Shown: positions 24,207 to 33,634 of the stretch, one piece after another
How positions within the stretch are numbered: position 1 is the first letter of the stretch
Layout of the letters: every line of letters starts with the position of its first letter
From: Olivibacter sitiensis DSM 17696
GTDB lineage: Bacteria > Bacteroidota > Bacteroidia > Sphingobacteriales > Sphingobacteriaceae
Length of the DNA: 64,000 nt
NCBI RefSeq assembly: GCF_000427965.1
Contig: NZ_ATZA01000003.1
Location: forward strand, 124,001 to 188,000
Direction: 5' to 3'
Notes under the pieces: generated by a model
The model's input: only the letters and a program-made list of their open reading frames with translations
Told to the model about the DNA's origin: nothing
The model's database searches: none
Program-made: the position numbers and the translations under genes

Positions 24207-24932
24207 ATGAAAGTATCCAAATACATATCATTTAGCATAGACAGGTTGCCAAAGGGTTATGTTTTTACCTATTCCGACTTCGACGCAGAAGCAAATAGCA
24301 AGGAGGCTATTATCAAAGCCCTCAACCGTTTGGCGACTTCTGGCAAAATTGTAAAGCTGTCAAAAGGCAAGTTTTACAAACCCGAAACAACGCCGTTCGG
24401 GAAGTTACAGCCCAACCAAGCCCAAATTGTAAAAGACCTTTTGGAAACAGACGGAAAAGTAACAGGCTATTTGACTGGTTACAGTATTTACAGTCAGTTG
24501 GGTTTGACAACACAAATCAGCAACACCATACAAATAGGCAAAAATGAAATTCGTCCTGCGTTCAAAAGAGAACGCTACACCATTTCATTTGTCAAACAAA
24601 AGAATATCATTACTAAAGAAAACATTCCTTTGCTTCAGCTTTTGGACGCTGTTCGTTACATCAAAAAGATTCCCGACACAACGGTTACTTCGGCCTGTAA
24701 ACGATTTTTAGCCATTCTCAAAGAATTGTCCGAAAAAGATAAAAGCACTTTGGTAAGATTGGCATTGAAATATCCACCTGCAACAAGGGCGTTATTGGGA
24801 ACATTATTAGAAGAAACAGGAAATATTGGATTGACAGAACCTTTACGAAAATCACTAAACCCGATTACGGCTTACCAACTTTCAGGGATAAATAAAATTC
24901 TGCCTGTTGCTGAAAAATGGAATATAAAATGA
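24207..24932 (+). CDS. abiEi: AbiEi-type antitoxin (DUF6088-like)
   Basis: 241 residues. The N-terminal winged helix (about 1-60: FTYSDFDAEANSKEAIIKAL then GKIVKLSKGKFY) is the DNA-binding part used for autorepression. The C-terminal domain (about 75-240) should neutralise the partner toxin. The gene overlaps the next by 16 bp, which fixes the pair as one operon. In type IV systems the antitoxin acts on the toxin's effect and on transcription rather than by complex formation. An inverted repeat and a -7 box lie just upstream. AbiE systems protect against phage and stabilise mobile DNA. Confidence 0.85.
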   Translation: MKVSKYISFSIDRLPKGYVFTYSDFDAEANSKEAIIKALNRLATSGKIVKLSKGKFYKPETTPFGKLQPNQAQIVKDLLETDGKVTGYLTGYSIYSQLGLTTQISNTIQIGKNEIRPAFKRERYTISFVKQKNIITKENIPLLQLLDAVRYIKKIPDTTVTSACKRFLAILKELSEKDKSTLVRLALKYPPATRALLGTLLEETGNIGLTEPLRKSLNPITAYQLSGINKILPVAEKWNIK

Positions 24933-25909
24933 GATTACACGAAAATAAACAGTTGTTCAGACAAGCCGTGCAATTTACCGCACAGGAAAAGGACATTCGC
25001 GAAATTTATGTAGAAAAGGATTATTGGGTAACTTATGCTTTGCATACCATTTTCAATCATAAAATTGGCGAAGAAGCCGTATTCAAAGGCGGAACGGCAC
25101 TACTAAAGTGTTATGATTTGATACAACGATTTTCAGAAGATATTGATTTGGTTGTGCTAAGACGTGAAGGCGAAAGCAACAATAAGTTGACTACGAAAAT
25201 CAGGCAAATTAGCGGTATTGTAAATACTGTTTTGCCCGAAGTGGACATACTCGAAGTAACACAGAAAATGGGAATGAACCGCAAAACGGCTCACACTTAC
25301 GCAAAGGAATTTAATGGCGATTACGGACAGGTAAGAGATGTGATAATTGTTGAAGCGACTTGGTTGGGTTATTACGAACCATACACGACAAAAGCCGTAA
25401 ATTCTTTCATTTACGAAATGATGATAAAAACAGGTCAGGAAGTATTGATAGCCGAATACGGCTTGCAACCTTTTGAAGTGAAAGTATTAGAACCTAAACG
25501 GACTTTGTGCGAAAAAATAATGAGCTTGGTAAGATTTTCCTACACCGAAAAACCGTTGGACGACTTAAAAGCAAAAATCCGCCACACTTATGACTTGCGC
25601 CAACTTTTGAAGGACAAAGAACTTTCTGATTTCTTGCATTCATCTGCGTTTGACGAAATGCTTTTAAAAGTTGCCAACGATGATGTTGTAAGTTTTAAGA
25701 ACAACAATGACTGGTTAATTCATCACCCAAACGAAGCATTGATGTTTCGTGAATTAGAAACAGTTTGGGGCGAATTACAACCAATCTACAGCGGTGATTT
25801 CAAAAAATTGGTATTTGCTGATTTTCCAAAAGACATAGACGTTTTAGCTACTTTGCAACAAATAAAACAACGATTGACTTCTGTTAAGTGGACAATAAAA
25901 GTAGACTAA
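24917..25909 (+). CDS. abiEii: AbiEii-type nucleotidyltransferase toxin
   Basis: 330 residues. The nucleotidyltransferase core shows EKDYWVTYAL (33-42), FKGGTALLK (56-64) and FSEDIDLVV (72-80) with the D-x-D metal-binding pair, all hallmarks of the AbiEii/AbiGii family. A later conserved region, EVKVLEPKRTLCEKIMSL, also fits. The family adds nucleotides to RNA such as tRNA and arrests growth until the antitoxin counters it. It appears full length with all motifs, so the module is probably active. An IS21 element begins only about 35 bp after its stop. Confidence 0.9.
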   Translation: MEYKMRLHENKQLFRQAVQFTAQEKDIREIYVEKDYWVTYALHTIFNHKIGEEAVFKGGTALLKCYDLIQRFSEDIDLVVLRREGESNNKLTTKIRQISGIVNTVLPEVDILEVTQKMGMNRKTAHTYAKEFNGDYGQVRDVIIVEATWLGYYEPYTTKAVNSFIYEMMIKTGQEVLIAEYGLQPFEVKVLEPKRTLCEKIMSLVRFSYTEKPLDDLKAKIRHTYDLRQLLKDKELSDFLHSSAFDEMLLKVANDDVVSFKNNNDWLIHHPNEALMFRELETVWGELQPIYSGDFKKLVFADFPKDIDVLATLQQIKQRLTSVKWTIKVD

Positions 25910-26033
25910 CCCAACCCAAGAAAAATTAAAAAGCAAAAATTCCCTGCATATTCCGGGGATGTTGACCCCATTCCGGAGATGTTGACCCCCTGATTTTGGT
26001 TCAAGGGTTGTCATTACCAATGACCTGACAATA

Positions 26034-26771
26034 TTACCTTTTTTTTCTTAGACTTTCTCCTTTAAGTTCAATACGGTGGGATACATGTACAATCCTATCG
26101 AGTATGGCATCTGCAATGGTATCCTCACCGATTATATCATACCAATTTGCCACAGGTAGCTGACTGGCTATGATGGTCGCTTTTCTACCATGTCTGTCCT
26201 CAAAGATCTCCATCAGATCCAGGCGTTGCTGCTGTTCCAACCGCACGATACCAAAGTCATCCAGTATGAGAAGATCCGTTTTTGCCAGTCTGTCCATAAG
26301 TTTTTGTAGGCTTCCTTCCAGTCTTGCCATTTTCGAGCGTTGCAGCAGCTTCTGTAAGTTGTAATAAGCTACTCTTTTGCCCTGTGCACAGGCCTTCAAT
26401 CCGAAGGCAGAGGCCATAAAAGATTTACCACAGCCAGCGGCACCTGTAATGATAATGGGTTCGGCTTTTTCGATGTATCCTCCGGTAGCAAGATCGGTAA
26501 TGAGGGTGTGGTCAATGCCTCTGAGCGGATCCATATTGATTTCTTCAATGGAAGCCTGATAGCGGAATGCTGCATTCTTTTTCAGCCTGTCATAGCGCTT
26601 ACTGTCACGGTCGTCAATCTCGGACTGTAACAACATCCCCAGTCCCTGTTCAAAGCTCAGTGTGCCATGCTGGCGTGTCTCTTTCATCGCTTTCCAGTGT
26701 TGCTCCATACCGTTCAGACGAAGCATTTTTAGGTGTTTTTCAATGTTCATTTTTATTTCTGTTTTTATCAT
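26034..26771 (-). CDS. istB: IstB-like ATPase helper of element A
   Basis: 245 residues with a P-loop GAAGCGKS (about 110-117), Walker B LLILDDFG and sensor GRKATIIASQLPV, the standard IstB/DnaC-like AAA ATPase layout. IstB cooperates with the IstA transposase in target capture. It lies 12 bp after the istA C-terminal part. It should be intact, although its partner istA is split. Confidence 0.9.
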   Translation of the reverse strand: MIKTEIKMNIEKHLKMLRLNGMEQHWKAMKETRQHGTLSFEQGLGMLLQSEIDDRDSKRYDRLKKNAAFRYQASIEEINMDPLRGIDHTLITDLATGGYIEKAEPIIITGAAGCGKSFMASAFGLKACAQGKRVAYYNLQKLLQRSKMARLEGSLQKLMDRLAKTDLLILDDFGIVRLEQQQRLDLMEIFEDRHGRKATIIASQLPVANWYDIIGEDTIADAILDRIVHVSHRIELKGESLRKKR

Positions 26772-26783
26772 TTAATGGTTCTG

Positions 26784-27497
26784 TTAACTGTAATACCCCG
26801 CACCTCGGATATTGGTGTGCTGTGGCATTGGTACTTCACTTTCCTCTGGCTCCGTCCATCCGGACAATCCACTGGCCAGCATATTACCGATAGATCTGGA
26901 GCTGAACATTCTGTTTTCTACAGCAATGTTGCAGGCCTTATCGAACAATGGCCCGGCATAGGTTCGCTGTAGACGGAACAGTCCGTCACAGGTACGGTAG
27001 AGCTGCTCGGGGTAACGTCCCTTCTGCTCGAAGATCGCTGTGATAAGCTGTCCAAATGAAGGGGATATCCCGGAAGCTTTCTTCCTGTATTTTTCGGGAC
27101 TGATGTCCATGTATTCACGGTGACTGGATTCCAGGTGTTCCGGATTGGTGCTATAGGAGTTTGCACGCTGGCTACGCTGGTGTACCGCTACCTGATTGCC
27201 CTGTACAAAGATATAGACCATCCGATCGGTGTATACGACCTGTGCCTTCTGCCTGCGGTGGATATAGGGTACACTATAAGAATGGCGGTCGCGCCCCAGG
27301 TAGATATGGCCGTTGTCAGCGACCTTAAGCTCGGCATAGTGCTTCAACTCAAAGCGATCCACAGGAAGTTTGCCCAATAGATGTTTTTCACTGCTGATAA
27401 AGCGTTCCTGACGGCAGTAGCTACGGTTCTGCATTCGTGTCTGGTTGAGCTTGTCTACGCACGAGGTAATGGCTTCATTAAGCGATTCCAGGTCAAA
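26784..27497 (-). pseudogene. istA: C-terminal part of istA of element A (split by element B)
   Basis: About 237 codons of the IstA C-terminus, beginning FDLESLNEAITSCVDKLNQT at the junction and ending in NIRGAGYYS. Joined to the N-terminal part on the other side of element B, with the 3-bp duplicated TTT counted once, it gives 517 codons. That is the same length as the intact istA inside element B. The split gene cannot yield a complete transposase. Confidence 0.88.
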
Positions 27498-27582
27498 GTG
27501 GGTATTTCGGAGTGATGATGCCAGTGGTTTCGGTCAAACCGTGCCACTCAAAAGATCATACAATTATATAAAAAAGCCGTGA

Positions 27583-28320
27583 TTATTCCTTTTTCAATAT
27601 TCCTTTTCTTAGGGATTCACCTTTCAGGTCTATCCTGTGCGAGGAGTTTACTATCCGGTCCAGTATTGCATCAGCAATAGTTCCTTCACCACCGATGATT
27701 TCATACCAGGCGGATACCGGTATCTGGGAAGATATTATGGTTGATCTTTTGCCATGTCGGTCGTCTATGATATCCATCAATGTTTCCCGATCCTGGTTAT
27801 CAAAGGCCTGCAGGCCGAAGTCATCAAGTATCAACAGCTCCGCCTTGGCCAGTTTTTCCAGCTCCTTGAGATATGTCCCGTCGACTTTGCTCAATTTCAA
27901 CCGCTTAATGATCCTGGCAGTTACGGTGTAGAGTGTTTTTATTCCTGTGAGACAGGCCTGATGCCCGAGTGCCTGCGATAGATAACTTTTTCCTGTGCCG
28001 GAGGCACCGCAGATGATGATGTTTTCTTTCCGTTGCACAAAGTCAAGGGTACCAAGACGCGCAAACATGTTTTTGTCCAGATTTCTTTCGCTGGCGTAGT
28101 TTATATCGCCAAGACTGGCGCTCTGCCTAAAGCCCGCCTGTTTGAGCAACCTGTCGATCTTGTTGTTTTCGCGGTCTTCCCATTGGTGATCGGTCAGTAA
28201 TGCAAGGTATTCGTCGCATGTAAGACCTTCGAACCTGTTTTCCTTAACGTACTGTTGGTGCAACTGTGCCATGGCACCAAGACGCATGTTACGTAGTTTT
28301 TCAACTGTCTGATTGTTCAT
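27583..28320 (-). CDS. istB: IstB-like ATPase helper of element B
   Basis: 245 residues with P-loop GASGTGKS, Walker B LLILDDFG and the GKRSTIISSQIPV segment. It has the same length as the IstB of element A but is clearly divergent in sequence, so the two elements are different IS21 types rather than copies. It follows istA by 20 bp. Confidence 0.9.
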   Translation of the reverse strand: MNNQTVEKLRNMRLGAMAQLHQQYVKENRFEGLTCDEYLALLTDHQWEDRENNKIDRLLKQAGFRQSASLGDINYASERNLDKNMFARLGTLDFVQRKENIIICGASGTGKSYLSQALGHQACLTGIKTLYTVTARIIKRLKLSKVDGTYLKELEKLAKAELLILDDFGLQAFDNQDRETLMDIIDDRHGKRSTIISSQIPVSAWYEIIGGEGTIADAILDRIVNSSHRIDLKGESLRKGILKKE

Positions 28321-28340
28321 TTTCTGATTTTTGATTGTTA

Positions 28341-29894
28341 TTATTCATAAGCGGAAGCTCCGCGTATATTACTATGGAATGGTATGTGGGGCTGTATCTG
28401 TTGGGAGAACCCATCCTGCAGAGGGACTCTGTCCATATTGTTCTTCAGGATGTTCTTTATCCGCAGGTACGAACATGCATCGGTATCCAGCGCTCTTTTG
28501 CACGCATTATTGAGGCGCTGCGAACCATAGGCACGGTGCAACTGGATGATGCCCAGAGAGCGTTTGTAGCTTATTTCGGGATAGTCCTGTGATGCCAGTA
28601 TCTTTTCAATACAGGCCAAGACATATTCACCATGGGGCTGTGCTTTTTTCTTGAAGAACTCCGGGTTCCACTCCGAGTAGAACCTGTGGGTACTGCTCAG
28701 GTGATCGGTATTCGTTATGTAGCTCCCTTTTATCAGATTACGCCGGTGCAGCGCAATCCTTTCATGACTGTAGAAGACCTCAACCCGGCTTTTGGTATAG
28801 TGGATGGTGGTTTCTTTTCCAATATAACGGTATGGCACGCTATAATAGCTCTTATCAGGAGAAAAGTACACATAGCCCATCTTCTGCACCTTCGCTCTTT
28901 TATAGTCCTTAAGCTCATAGGTGCCGGCAGGTAGATCTTTGAGATACTGTCTTTCGGTGCGCTGGAACAGTTCTATACGACTGGACTCTTTCCGTTTGAA
29001 CAGCAGGTTGTTGTACCGCTCCAATAAAATGGTAATTTCCCTGTTGAGATCTTCCAATGAGAAAAAGGTCATCTCGCGCAACGGATAATAGATACGTTGA
29101 TACGCCAGGTGGACCGCATTCTCAACCAATGCCTTGTCTTGGGGAGAGTACCCCCGGGTTGGATTGATGACACAGTTGTAATGGCGCGCAAAGTCTTTAA
29201 AGCTACGGTTGATTTCGGGTTCATATCTGCTCGATCTATTGACAGCCGACTTTAGATTGTCCGATACTATAGCTTTGGGTACACCTCCATAGAAACGCAG
29301 GGCATTACTGCAGCAGGATATCATATCTGCACGTTTTTGGCTTGTGCAGGCCTCGACATAGGTATACTGACTGCATGGAAGTATGGCGACAAATACCTCA
29401 ACAGGAATAATCTCTCCGCTATGCCTATCAATGACATGTAGCTTCTTGCCTGCAAAGTCAATAAACATTTCTTCACCGGCTATGTGCTGAAGTTTCATCG
29501 AGCCCTTTTCTTTTGGGTATTTACGGCGGTAATGCTCCAGGAACTGGGTATAGCTGTAGGGTTCTGCCGCCAGCTCGACGTATTGCTGATAGTGGTATAG
29601 AAAAGTGAAGCCGGGATGATTGCGGGCTTTGTTGACCCCTTCGAAATAAAGCATGAGCTCATTGTGCCGTGCTGTGTCCAAAGTGGTATGCGATGAGAAC
29701 AGCTCGCTTAAAGCGACCATATCGAAGCCCAGAAGTTCCTTAAAGGAGTATTCGCTGCCTGCAAACAGCTGCATATACGTGTTGACCGTATTACGGGAAA
29801 TACCAAGTACGGAACCTATTTTACGGTTACTGTAGCCGTCTAGATGCAATGTAAGTATTTGTTTTAAGTCCATCGGATCAAGTGTGTTGGCCAT
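28341..29894 (-). CDS. istA: IstA-like transposase of element B
   Basis: 517 residues. The N-terminal helix-turn-helix (about 10-40: ILTLHLDGYSNRKIGSVLGI then SRNTVNTY) precedes a DDE integrase core. Core landmarks are EMFIDFAGKKLHVID (first Asp), VSDNLKSAVN (second Asp) and DKALVENAVH (Glu). The full DDE set is present, so the enzyme should be competent for cut-and-paste or replicative transposition with its IstB. Confidence 0.92.
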   Translation of the reverse strand: MANTLDPMDLKQILTLHLDGYSNRKIGSVLGISRNTVNTYMQLFAGSEYSFKELLGFDMVALSELFSSHTTLDTARHNELMLYFEGVNKARNHPGFTFLYHYQQYVELAAEPYSYTQFLEHYRRKYPKEKGSMKLQHIAGEEMFIDFAGKKLHVIDRHSGEIIPVEVFVAILPCSQYTYVEACTSQKRADMISCCSNALRFYGGVPKAIVSDNLKSAVNRSSRYEPEINRSFKDFARHYNCVINPTRGYSPQDKALVENAVHLAYQRIYYPLREMTFFSLEDLNREITILLERYNNLLFKRKESSRIELFQRTERQYLKDLPAGTYELKDYKRAKVQKMGYVYFSPDKSYYSVPYRYIGKETTIHYTKSRVEVFYSHERIALHRRNLIKGSYITNTDHLSSTHRFYSEWNPEFFKKKAQPHGEYVLACIEKILASQDYPEISYKRSLGIIQLHRAYGSQRLNNACKRALDTDACSYLRIKNILKNNMDRVPLQDGFSQQIQPHIPFHSNIRGASAYE

Positions 29895-29940
29895 ATCGCT
29901 TCAATTATTAGAGCGACAAGGTAAGTTCTTGATCTTTTAA

Positions 29941-30120
29941 AGCGGCACTAAACGAACCGTAACCCTGATGGTGTTTCGGGTATTAGAGTATCGTAATACG
30001 AATGGCACAAAACGAACCGTAAAACTCTAATCCAAATATTCTAAAATGGCACGTTTTGAACCGTAATAGATGGCATCAACTGACCGAAATAACTGGCACT
30101 AATCGATCCGTAATATCCAC
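29941..30120. repeat. Subterminal repeats of element B
   Basis: Five related units of about 20 bp beginning GGCAC or GGCAT and ending near CCGTAA or CCGAAAT lie between the istA start and the end of element B (starts near 29944, 30005, 30049, 30072 and 30106). IS21 transposases bind such multiple end repeats. The opposite end has two. Confidence 0.65.
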
Positions 30121-30963
30121 AAAGAACCTACGGTTGCGCAATCGTGCGAATACCTGTGTATAGACGATTTTGACATGGTTCTCAACAGCACTTTTGTCTC
30201 TTGGCTTTCCTGCCCGGGCAGGAACCACAACGGTATCGTAGTGATTGGCCAGATCTTCCATACTTCTGTTGATATCAGGTTCATAGCGGTCACTCTTTGT
30301 TACGGCCGACTTTAGATTATCCGGTACCAGTGCCTTGGGAACTCCGCCCAGGAACCACAGGCAATCATTCAGCGCTCCAATAAAATTAGGGATTGTTTGG
30401 CTACGTACAGCCTTTGCATAACAGTAATTGGAATAAGGAAGACAGGCGACAAATACCTCGCAATTAATAAGCTCACCTGTCTCGATATCAATATAATGCA
30501 ACTTCTTACCAGAGAAATCGATATAGAGTTTGTCTGCAGGTTCATGTTGCATTACCATGGTTCCTGAACGGGCAGAAACACTAAGTTGGGAAAAGTGATA
30601 ACAGAACTGGGAGTAACCATATCCCTGGGGATAAGATACTTTGTATTCTTCCCAAAGCAGTTTACGCGTTACGCCAACTCTTTTAAGTTCTTTCTCCAGA
30701 TGGGGCAAACGCTCTTTGAGATCCTCAAATCTGGGGTCACGATAGGCCGGATTACCTGAATGCAGCAGACCTTCCAGAACTGGATCCTCCAAAGCCAAAA
30801 GGTCGGTCATGTTCAACTTTGCCTCACCTATCTTGTAGAGGTAGGACTTTACGGTATTCTTACTTATACTGAGACTGCGGGCTATTGCTTTGATGGCATA
30901 GCCCTGTTGGTGCAGCCTGATCATCTGTTTTATCTGACTCATGGGTCTGGTTTTTCCGGCCAT
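30121..30963 (-). pseudogene. istA: N-terminal part of istA of element A (split by element B)
   Basis: 281 codons from MAGKTRPMSQIKQMIRLHQQ to ARLRNRRFF at the junction. It keeps the N-terminal helix-turn-helix (YAIKAIARSLSISKNTVKSY) and the DDE landmarks YIDFSGKKLHYID, VPDNLKSAVT and DKSAVENHV. After the junction the frame reads into element B and stops. A truncated protein of about 295 residues could be made and might bind element A ends without transposing them. Confidence 0.88.
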
Positions 30964-31211
30964 TGGGTAATATCATTTTCCCAAAAGTAAAACCAAAATC
31001 AGCACCCAGACAAGGGGGCAACATCTTCCGGAATCTAAGAGCTCCCTTAAATACTAAAGGGGTCAATATTCTCCGGAATATATTACTTACTGTATGAAAC
31101 AGTAGAGGGGTCAGCATCTGACGGAATGCCATGCGATAGCAGTGCTTAAACAAACATGGTATACCTAAACTAAGTCCGGAATTAGGGGGTCAGCATGCTC
31201 CGGTCTATGCA

Positions 31212-31436
31212 GCACGGTGTGTTCATGCTGTCCAACGTACTGAAAAGTGAACAGGCTATAACGATGAGCATCCGTATAATCGACATCTTCGTCAAATTGT
31301 GAAGCCTTAACACAGCATATCAAACTGAGATTGGAAATCGAGCAGATTAAAAACGCTATTTCCAAGCAAAGCAAAAGGCTAGAGAACCAAGACAAAAAAC
31401 ATCGAGCTGCTCTGACTAGGAGAGCTTGTCCATAGC
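31212..31436 (+). pseudogene. C-terminal relic of an ORF6N-domain protein
   Basis: Immediately right of element A the plus strand reads HGVFMLSNVLKSEQAITMSI followed by RIIDIFVKL and a stop. One frame over it continues EALTQHIKLRLEIEQIKNAI, then a charged coiled-coil tail. ORF6N (KilA-N type) proteins have this order of a GV-x-MLS-x-VL block then a helical tail. The conserved N-terminal domain is absent and is not found on the other side of the IS element. At least one frameshift is present. ORF6N proteins are typical of phages and mobile islands. Confidence 0.7.
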
Positions 31437-31483
31437 TAACTAAGGGAAGATTACACTGTATTTCGAAAATAACCTCATCCATG

Positions 31484-32455
31484 TCAAAATGAAAAAAATC
31501 TCATCATCTTTTTCTTAAGTTCGAAAATTTTTAATGCATTATCCGTTCCAATGTAATTCGCGATTTTTTTAAAAGTTTTTCCACCATGAGCATTTGGGGT
31601 AGAATATCCTAATTTTTTCATATGCTCTTTACATTTTTTTAATAAATCGGGATGATTAGGATATGAACTGCAATAATAGACACTTAAGGCTTTCCAGCCC
31701 AGTTCATTCGCGGTATTGTTATCAAATGATTTTTTAAAATTATCTACGTAGGATAAATAAGAATAAAGCCAACTTTCAAAAATGGCTTTATTTCTTTTCT
31801 TACTAACACTATCTTTTACATCTCTCCTATAATAAAAGTTAGATTTTTCACAATAAATAATGCCTTTGCTTTGAAGTATAACCCGCATCATATACTCTCC
31901 ATCTTGATTCAGCTTAATTTTTTCGTCCCACCCATTAATAGAATGAACAATTCTGGATGGTATAAGCCAAGCTCCTGTTGTGAGATATTTACCAAACTGA
32001 TTTACCAAATTTCGGAAATATGCCTTTGGTTCGAAATCTTGTTGATAAAGTTCATATCCTTCATCTATTGTAAAGGCATTTCCCTTTACTGTGCCCATGT
32101 TCGAACTATACACATACTCGTCTCCATATTCTCTATATTTTAAAAGCTGAAAATGAATTTTGTCTTTGTCTAATACATCATCAGCGTCCAAAAACTGAAC
32201 AACTTCTCCACGTGCATGACTTATCCCTAAATTTCTAGCTACGCAGGCGCCACTGTTGTCAATCTTAAAATATCTTATCCTGTCATCTACAAATTGGGAC
32301 ACGACACTTTCACCCTTATCTGTGCTGCCATCATTCACGATAATGACCTCTATATTGTCATAGGTTTGATTCAAGCAAGACAACAGCGTATCCTTAATCA
32401 AATTCTCTGAATTAAACATAGGAATTATAATGCTTACTAATGGATGGCGATTCAT
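31484..32455 (-). CDS. GT2-family glycosyltransferase
   Basis: 323 residues. The GT-A start PLVSIIIPMFNSENLIKDTL is followed by IIVNDGSTD (nucleotide binding), GACVARNLGISHARGEVVQF and the DxD-type metal site LDADDVLD near 91-98. No membrane helices are evident, so it is a cytoplasmic or peripheral enzyme. It is the last gene of the polysaccharide operon and probably adds one sugar to the repeat unit. Sugar specificity cannot be read. Confidence 0.9.
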   Translation of the reverse strand: MNRHPLVSIIIPMFNSENLIKDTLLSCLNQTYDNIEVIIVNDGSTDKGESVVSQFVDDRIRYFKIDNSGACVARNLGISHARGEVVQFLDADDVLDKDKIHFQLLKYREYGDEYVYSSNMGTVKGNAFTIDEGYELYQQDFEPKAYFRNLVNQFGKYLTTGAWLIPSRIVHSINGWDEKIKLNQDGEYMMRVILQSKGIIYCEKSNFYYRRDVKDSVSKKRNKAIFESWLYSYLSYVDNFKKSFDNNTANELGWKALSVYYCSSYPNHPDLLKKCKEHMKKLGYSTPNAHGGKTFKKIANYIGTDNALKIFELKKKMMRFFSF

Positions 32456-32494
32456 TTGAAGTAAAATGAGTTTGTATAATCGGATTTTATTTAA

Positions 32495-33616
32495 TTAATT
32501 AACCATAAGTTTTAAATGGTGTATATAATTTTTAGATGCTTGTTCCGCTATAACATCCCAATGATAGTTTCTTGTAATCAAAGATAATTCCCTTCTTTTC
32601 TCTGCTAAATAATCCTCATCGTCTAAAAGCAAATGTAGTTTCTTGGCTAATTCCTTTCTATTGCCAATAGGCACTTTTAAATCCTCCAAGAGGAAATCAC
32701 AAGGACCAGGCGAATTATAGCCAACCACGGGAAGACCAGCAGCCATCATCTCCAATGCACCAAAACCGAAACTTTCTACGTAGGAAGGAAACACACCCAC
32801 TTTACAATCAGCCAGTAAATTTGGAAGGTTGTTTGGTTCAAACGATGGTACAACTTCGAGAAATGAATGAAATTTCTTTGGAAAGAAATTCAAGACCTCC
32901 TTTTCAGTTTTTAACAGCCCTTTTGTTCCTAACAATTTCATCTTTATGCCCTCCTTTCTGGAAAGAAGATATTTAAGGACATAAGGAAAATCCATGGCTC
33001 CTTTTCTGAAATCAAAAGTGCCAACAAATGCTATTTTGTCCTCTTTGGCTACGTTTAAAACTGATGCATCGGTAAAATGGCTAAATCTTTCCTCTGTAAT
33101 CCCATTAGGGACAACTACTATATTCCTCCCATCATACCCTTTTTTTACAAGAAGATCTTTGTCCATATGATTTTGAACCTGAATAAGATCGCAATTCATC
33201 AATGTTTTTTCTATGTTCTTATAATTGTCCTGTCTGACCTTATCCTGCCTCCTGACTATTTTATTCAATTTGGCTCTGAAATTCAATGGTATTTTTATAT
33301 TGTCCAAATGATAAGATAACAAGGCAGGGCGGGCAACAAAAAGCGTTTCTCTGGAAAAAAGTGATCTATCAAAAGGCAAGGTATCGTACTCGTATAATAC
33401 AACATCGTACAAATGGGCATGTTTAATAAGGAAATTCTTCAAAGCCTGCCTGTATATTTCTCTATTTACCCTTGGTTGCTCGAGTCCGATTTCCAAATTA
33501 CCCATTACATCTGTCTCCCATCCGTACTTCTTTAGGGAGGCGGCTAATTCTATTCGGTTTTTAGTAGCACCAAAGCGTAAAGAAACAATACCAGGCGCTA
33601 TTAGAGCAATTTTCAT
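32495..33616 (-). CDS. GT4-family glycosyltransferase
   Basis: 373 residues with a GT-B fold. The N-terminal MKIALIAPGIVSLRFGATKN is followed by a mid-protein VVVPNGI. The donor site segment IAFVGTFDFRKGAMDF leads to FPSYVESFGFGALEMMAAGL and PVVGYNSPGP, the E-x7-E region of retaining GT4 enzymes. It likely acts in the cytoplasm on a lipid-linked oligosaccharide. Spacing of about 20-40 bp to the neighbours on both sides fits one operon. Confidence 0.9.
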   Translation of the reverse strand: MKIALIAPGIVSLRFGATKNRIELAASLKKYGWETDVMGNLEIGLEQPRVNREIYRQALKNFLIKHAHLYDVVLYEYDTLPFDRSLFSRETLFVARPALLSYHLDNIKIPLNFRAKLNKIVRRQDKVRQDNYKNIEKTLMNCDLIQVQNHMDKDLLVKKGYDGRNIVVVPNGITEERFSHFTDASVLNVAKEDKIAFVGTFDFRKGAMDFPYVLKYLLSRKEGIKMKLLGTKGLLKTEKEVLNFFPKKFHSFLEVVPSFEPNNLPNLLADCKVGVFPSYVESFGFGALEMMAAGLPVVGYNSPGPCDFLLEDLKVPIGNRKELAKKLHLLLDDEDYLAEKRRELSLITRNYHWDVIAEQASKNYIHHLKLMVN

Positions 33617-33634
33617 ACAAAATCAATTAGATAG

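Larger units (their letters stand above)
27498..30120 (-). mobile_element. IS21-family element B, inserted into istA of element A
   Basis: 2623 bp. The two ends read inward as GTGGGTATTTCGGAGTGATG and GTGGATATTACGGATCGATT, both continuing to a TGCCAGTnnTTTCGGTCA block. This makes an imperfect terminal inverted repeat of about 40 bp. AAA flanks both sides (27495-27497, 30121-30123), a likely short target duplication. It carries one intact istA and one intact istB and may be functional. Confidence 0.88.
25945..31211 (-). mobile_element. IS21-family element A, interrupted by a second IS21-family element
   Basis: The ends are related inverted repeats beginning TGCATA. The left end continues TTCCGGGGATGTTGACCCC and the right end, read inward, ACCGGAGCATGCTGACCCC. 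Copies of a GGGGTCAnCAT...CCGGAAT unit recur near each end (two on the left, four on the right), as expected of IS21 transposase-binding sites. Its istA is split by element B; removing B leaves about 2.64 kb. No target-site duplication is visible. The left flank is DNA downstream of abiEii, but the right flank is an ORF6N relic, so a deletion or rearrangement occurred here. Confidence 0.85.

Noticed and set aside
25945-31211. Composite transposon with two copies of one IS flanking cargo
   Set aside because: The two IS21 elements are nested, not flanking, and have different end sequences.
31165-31482. A 105-codon minus-strand frame over the IS21-ORF6N junction
   Set aside because: It is the complement of the ORF6N relic and the IS21 end and crosses the junction, so it is not a gene.
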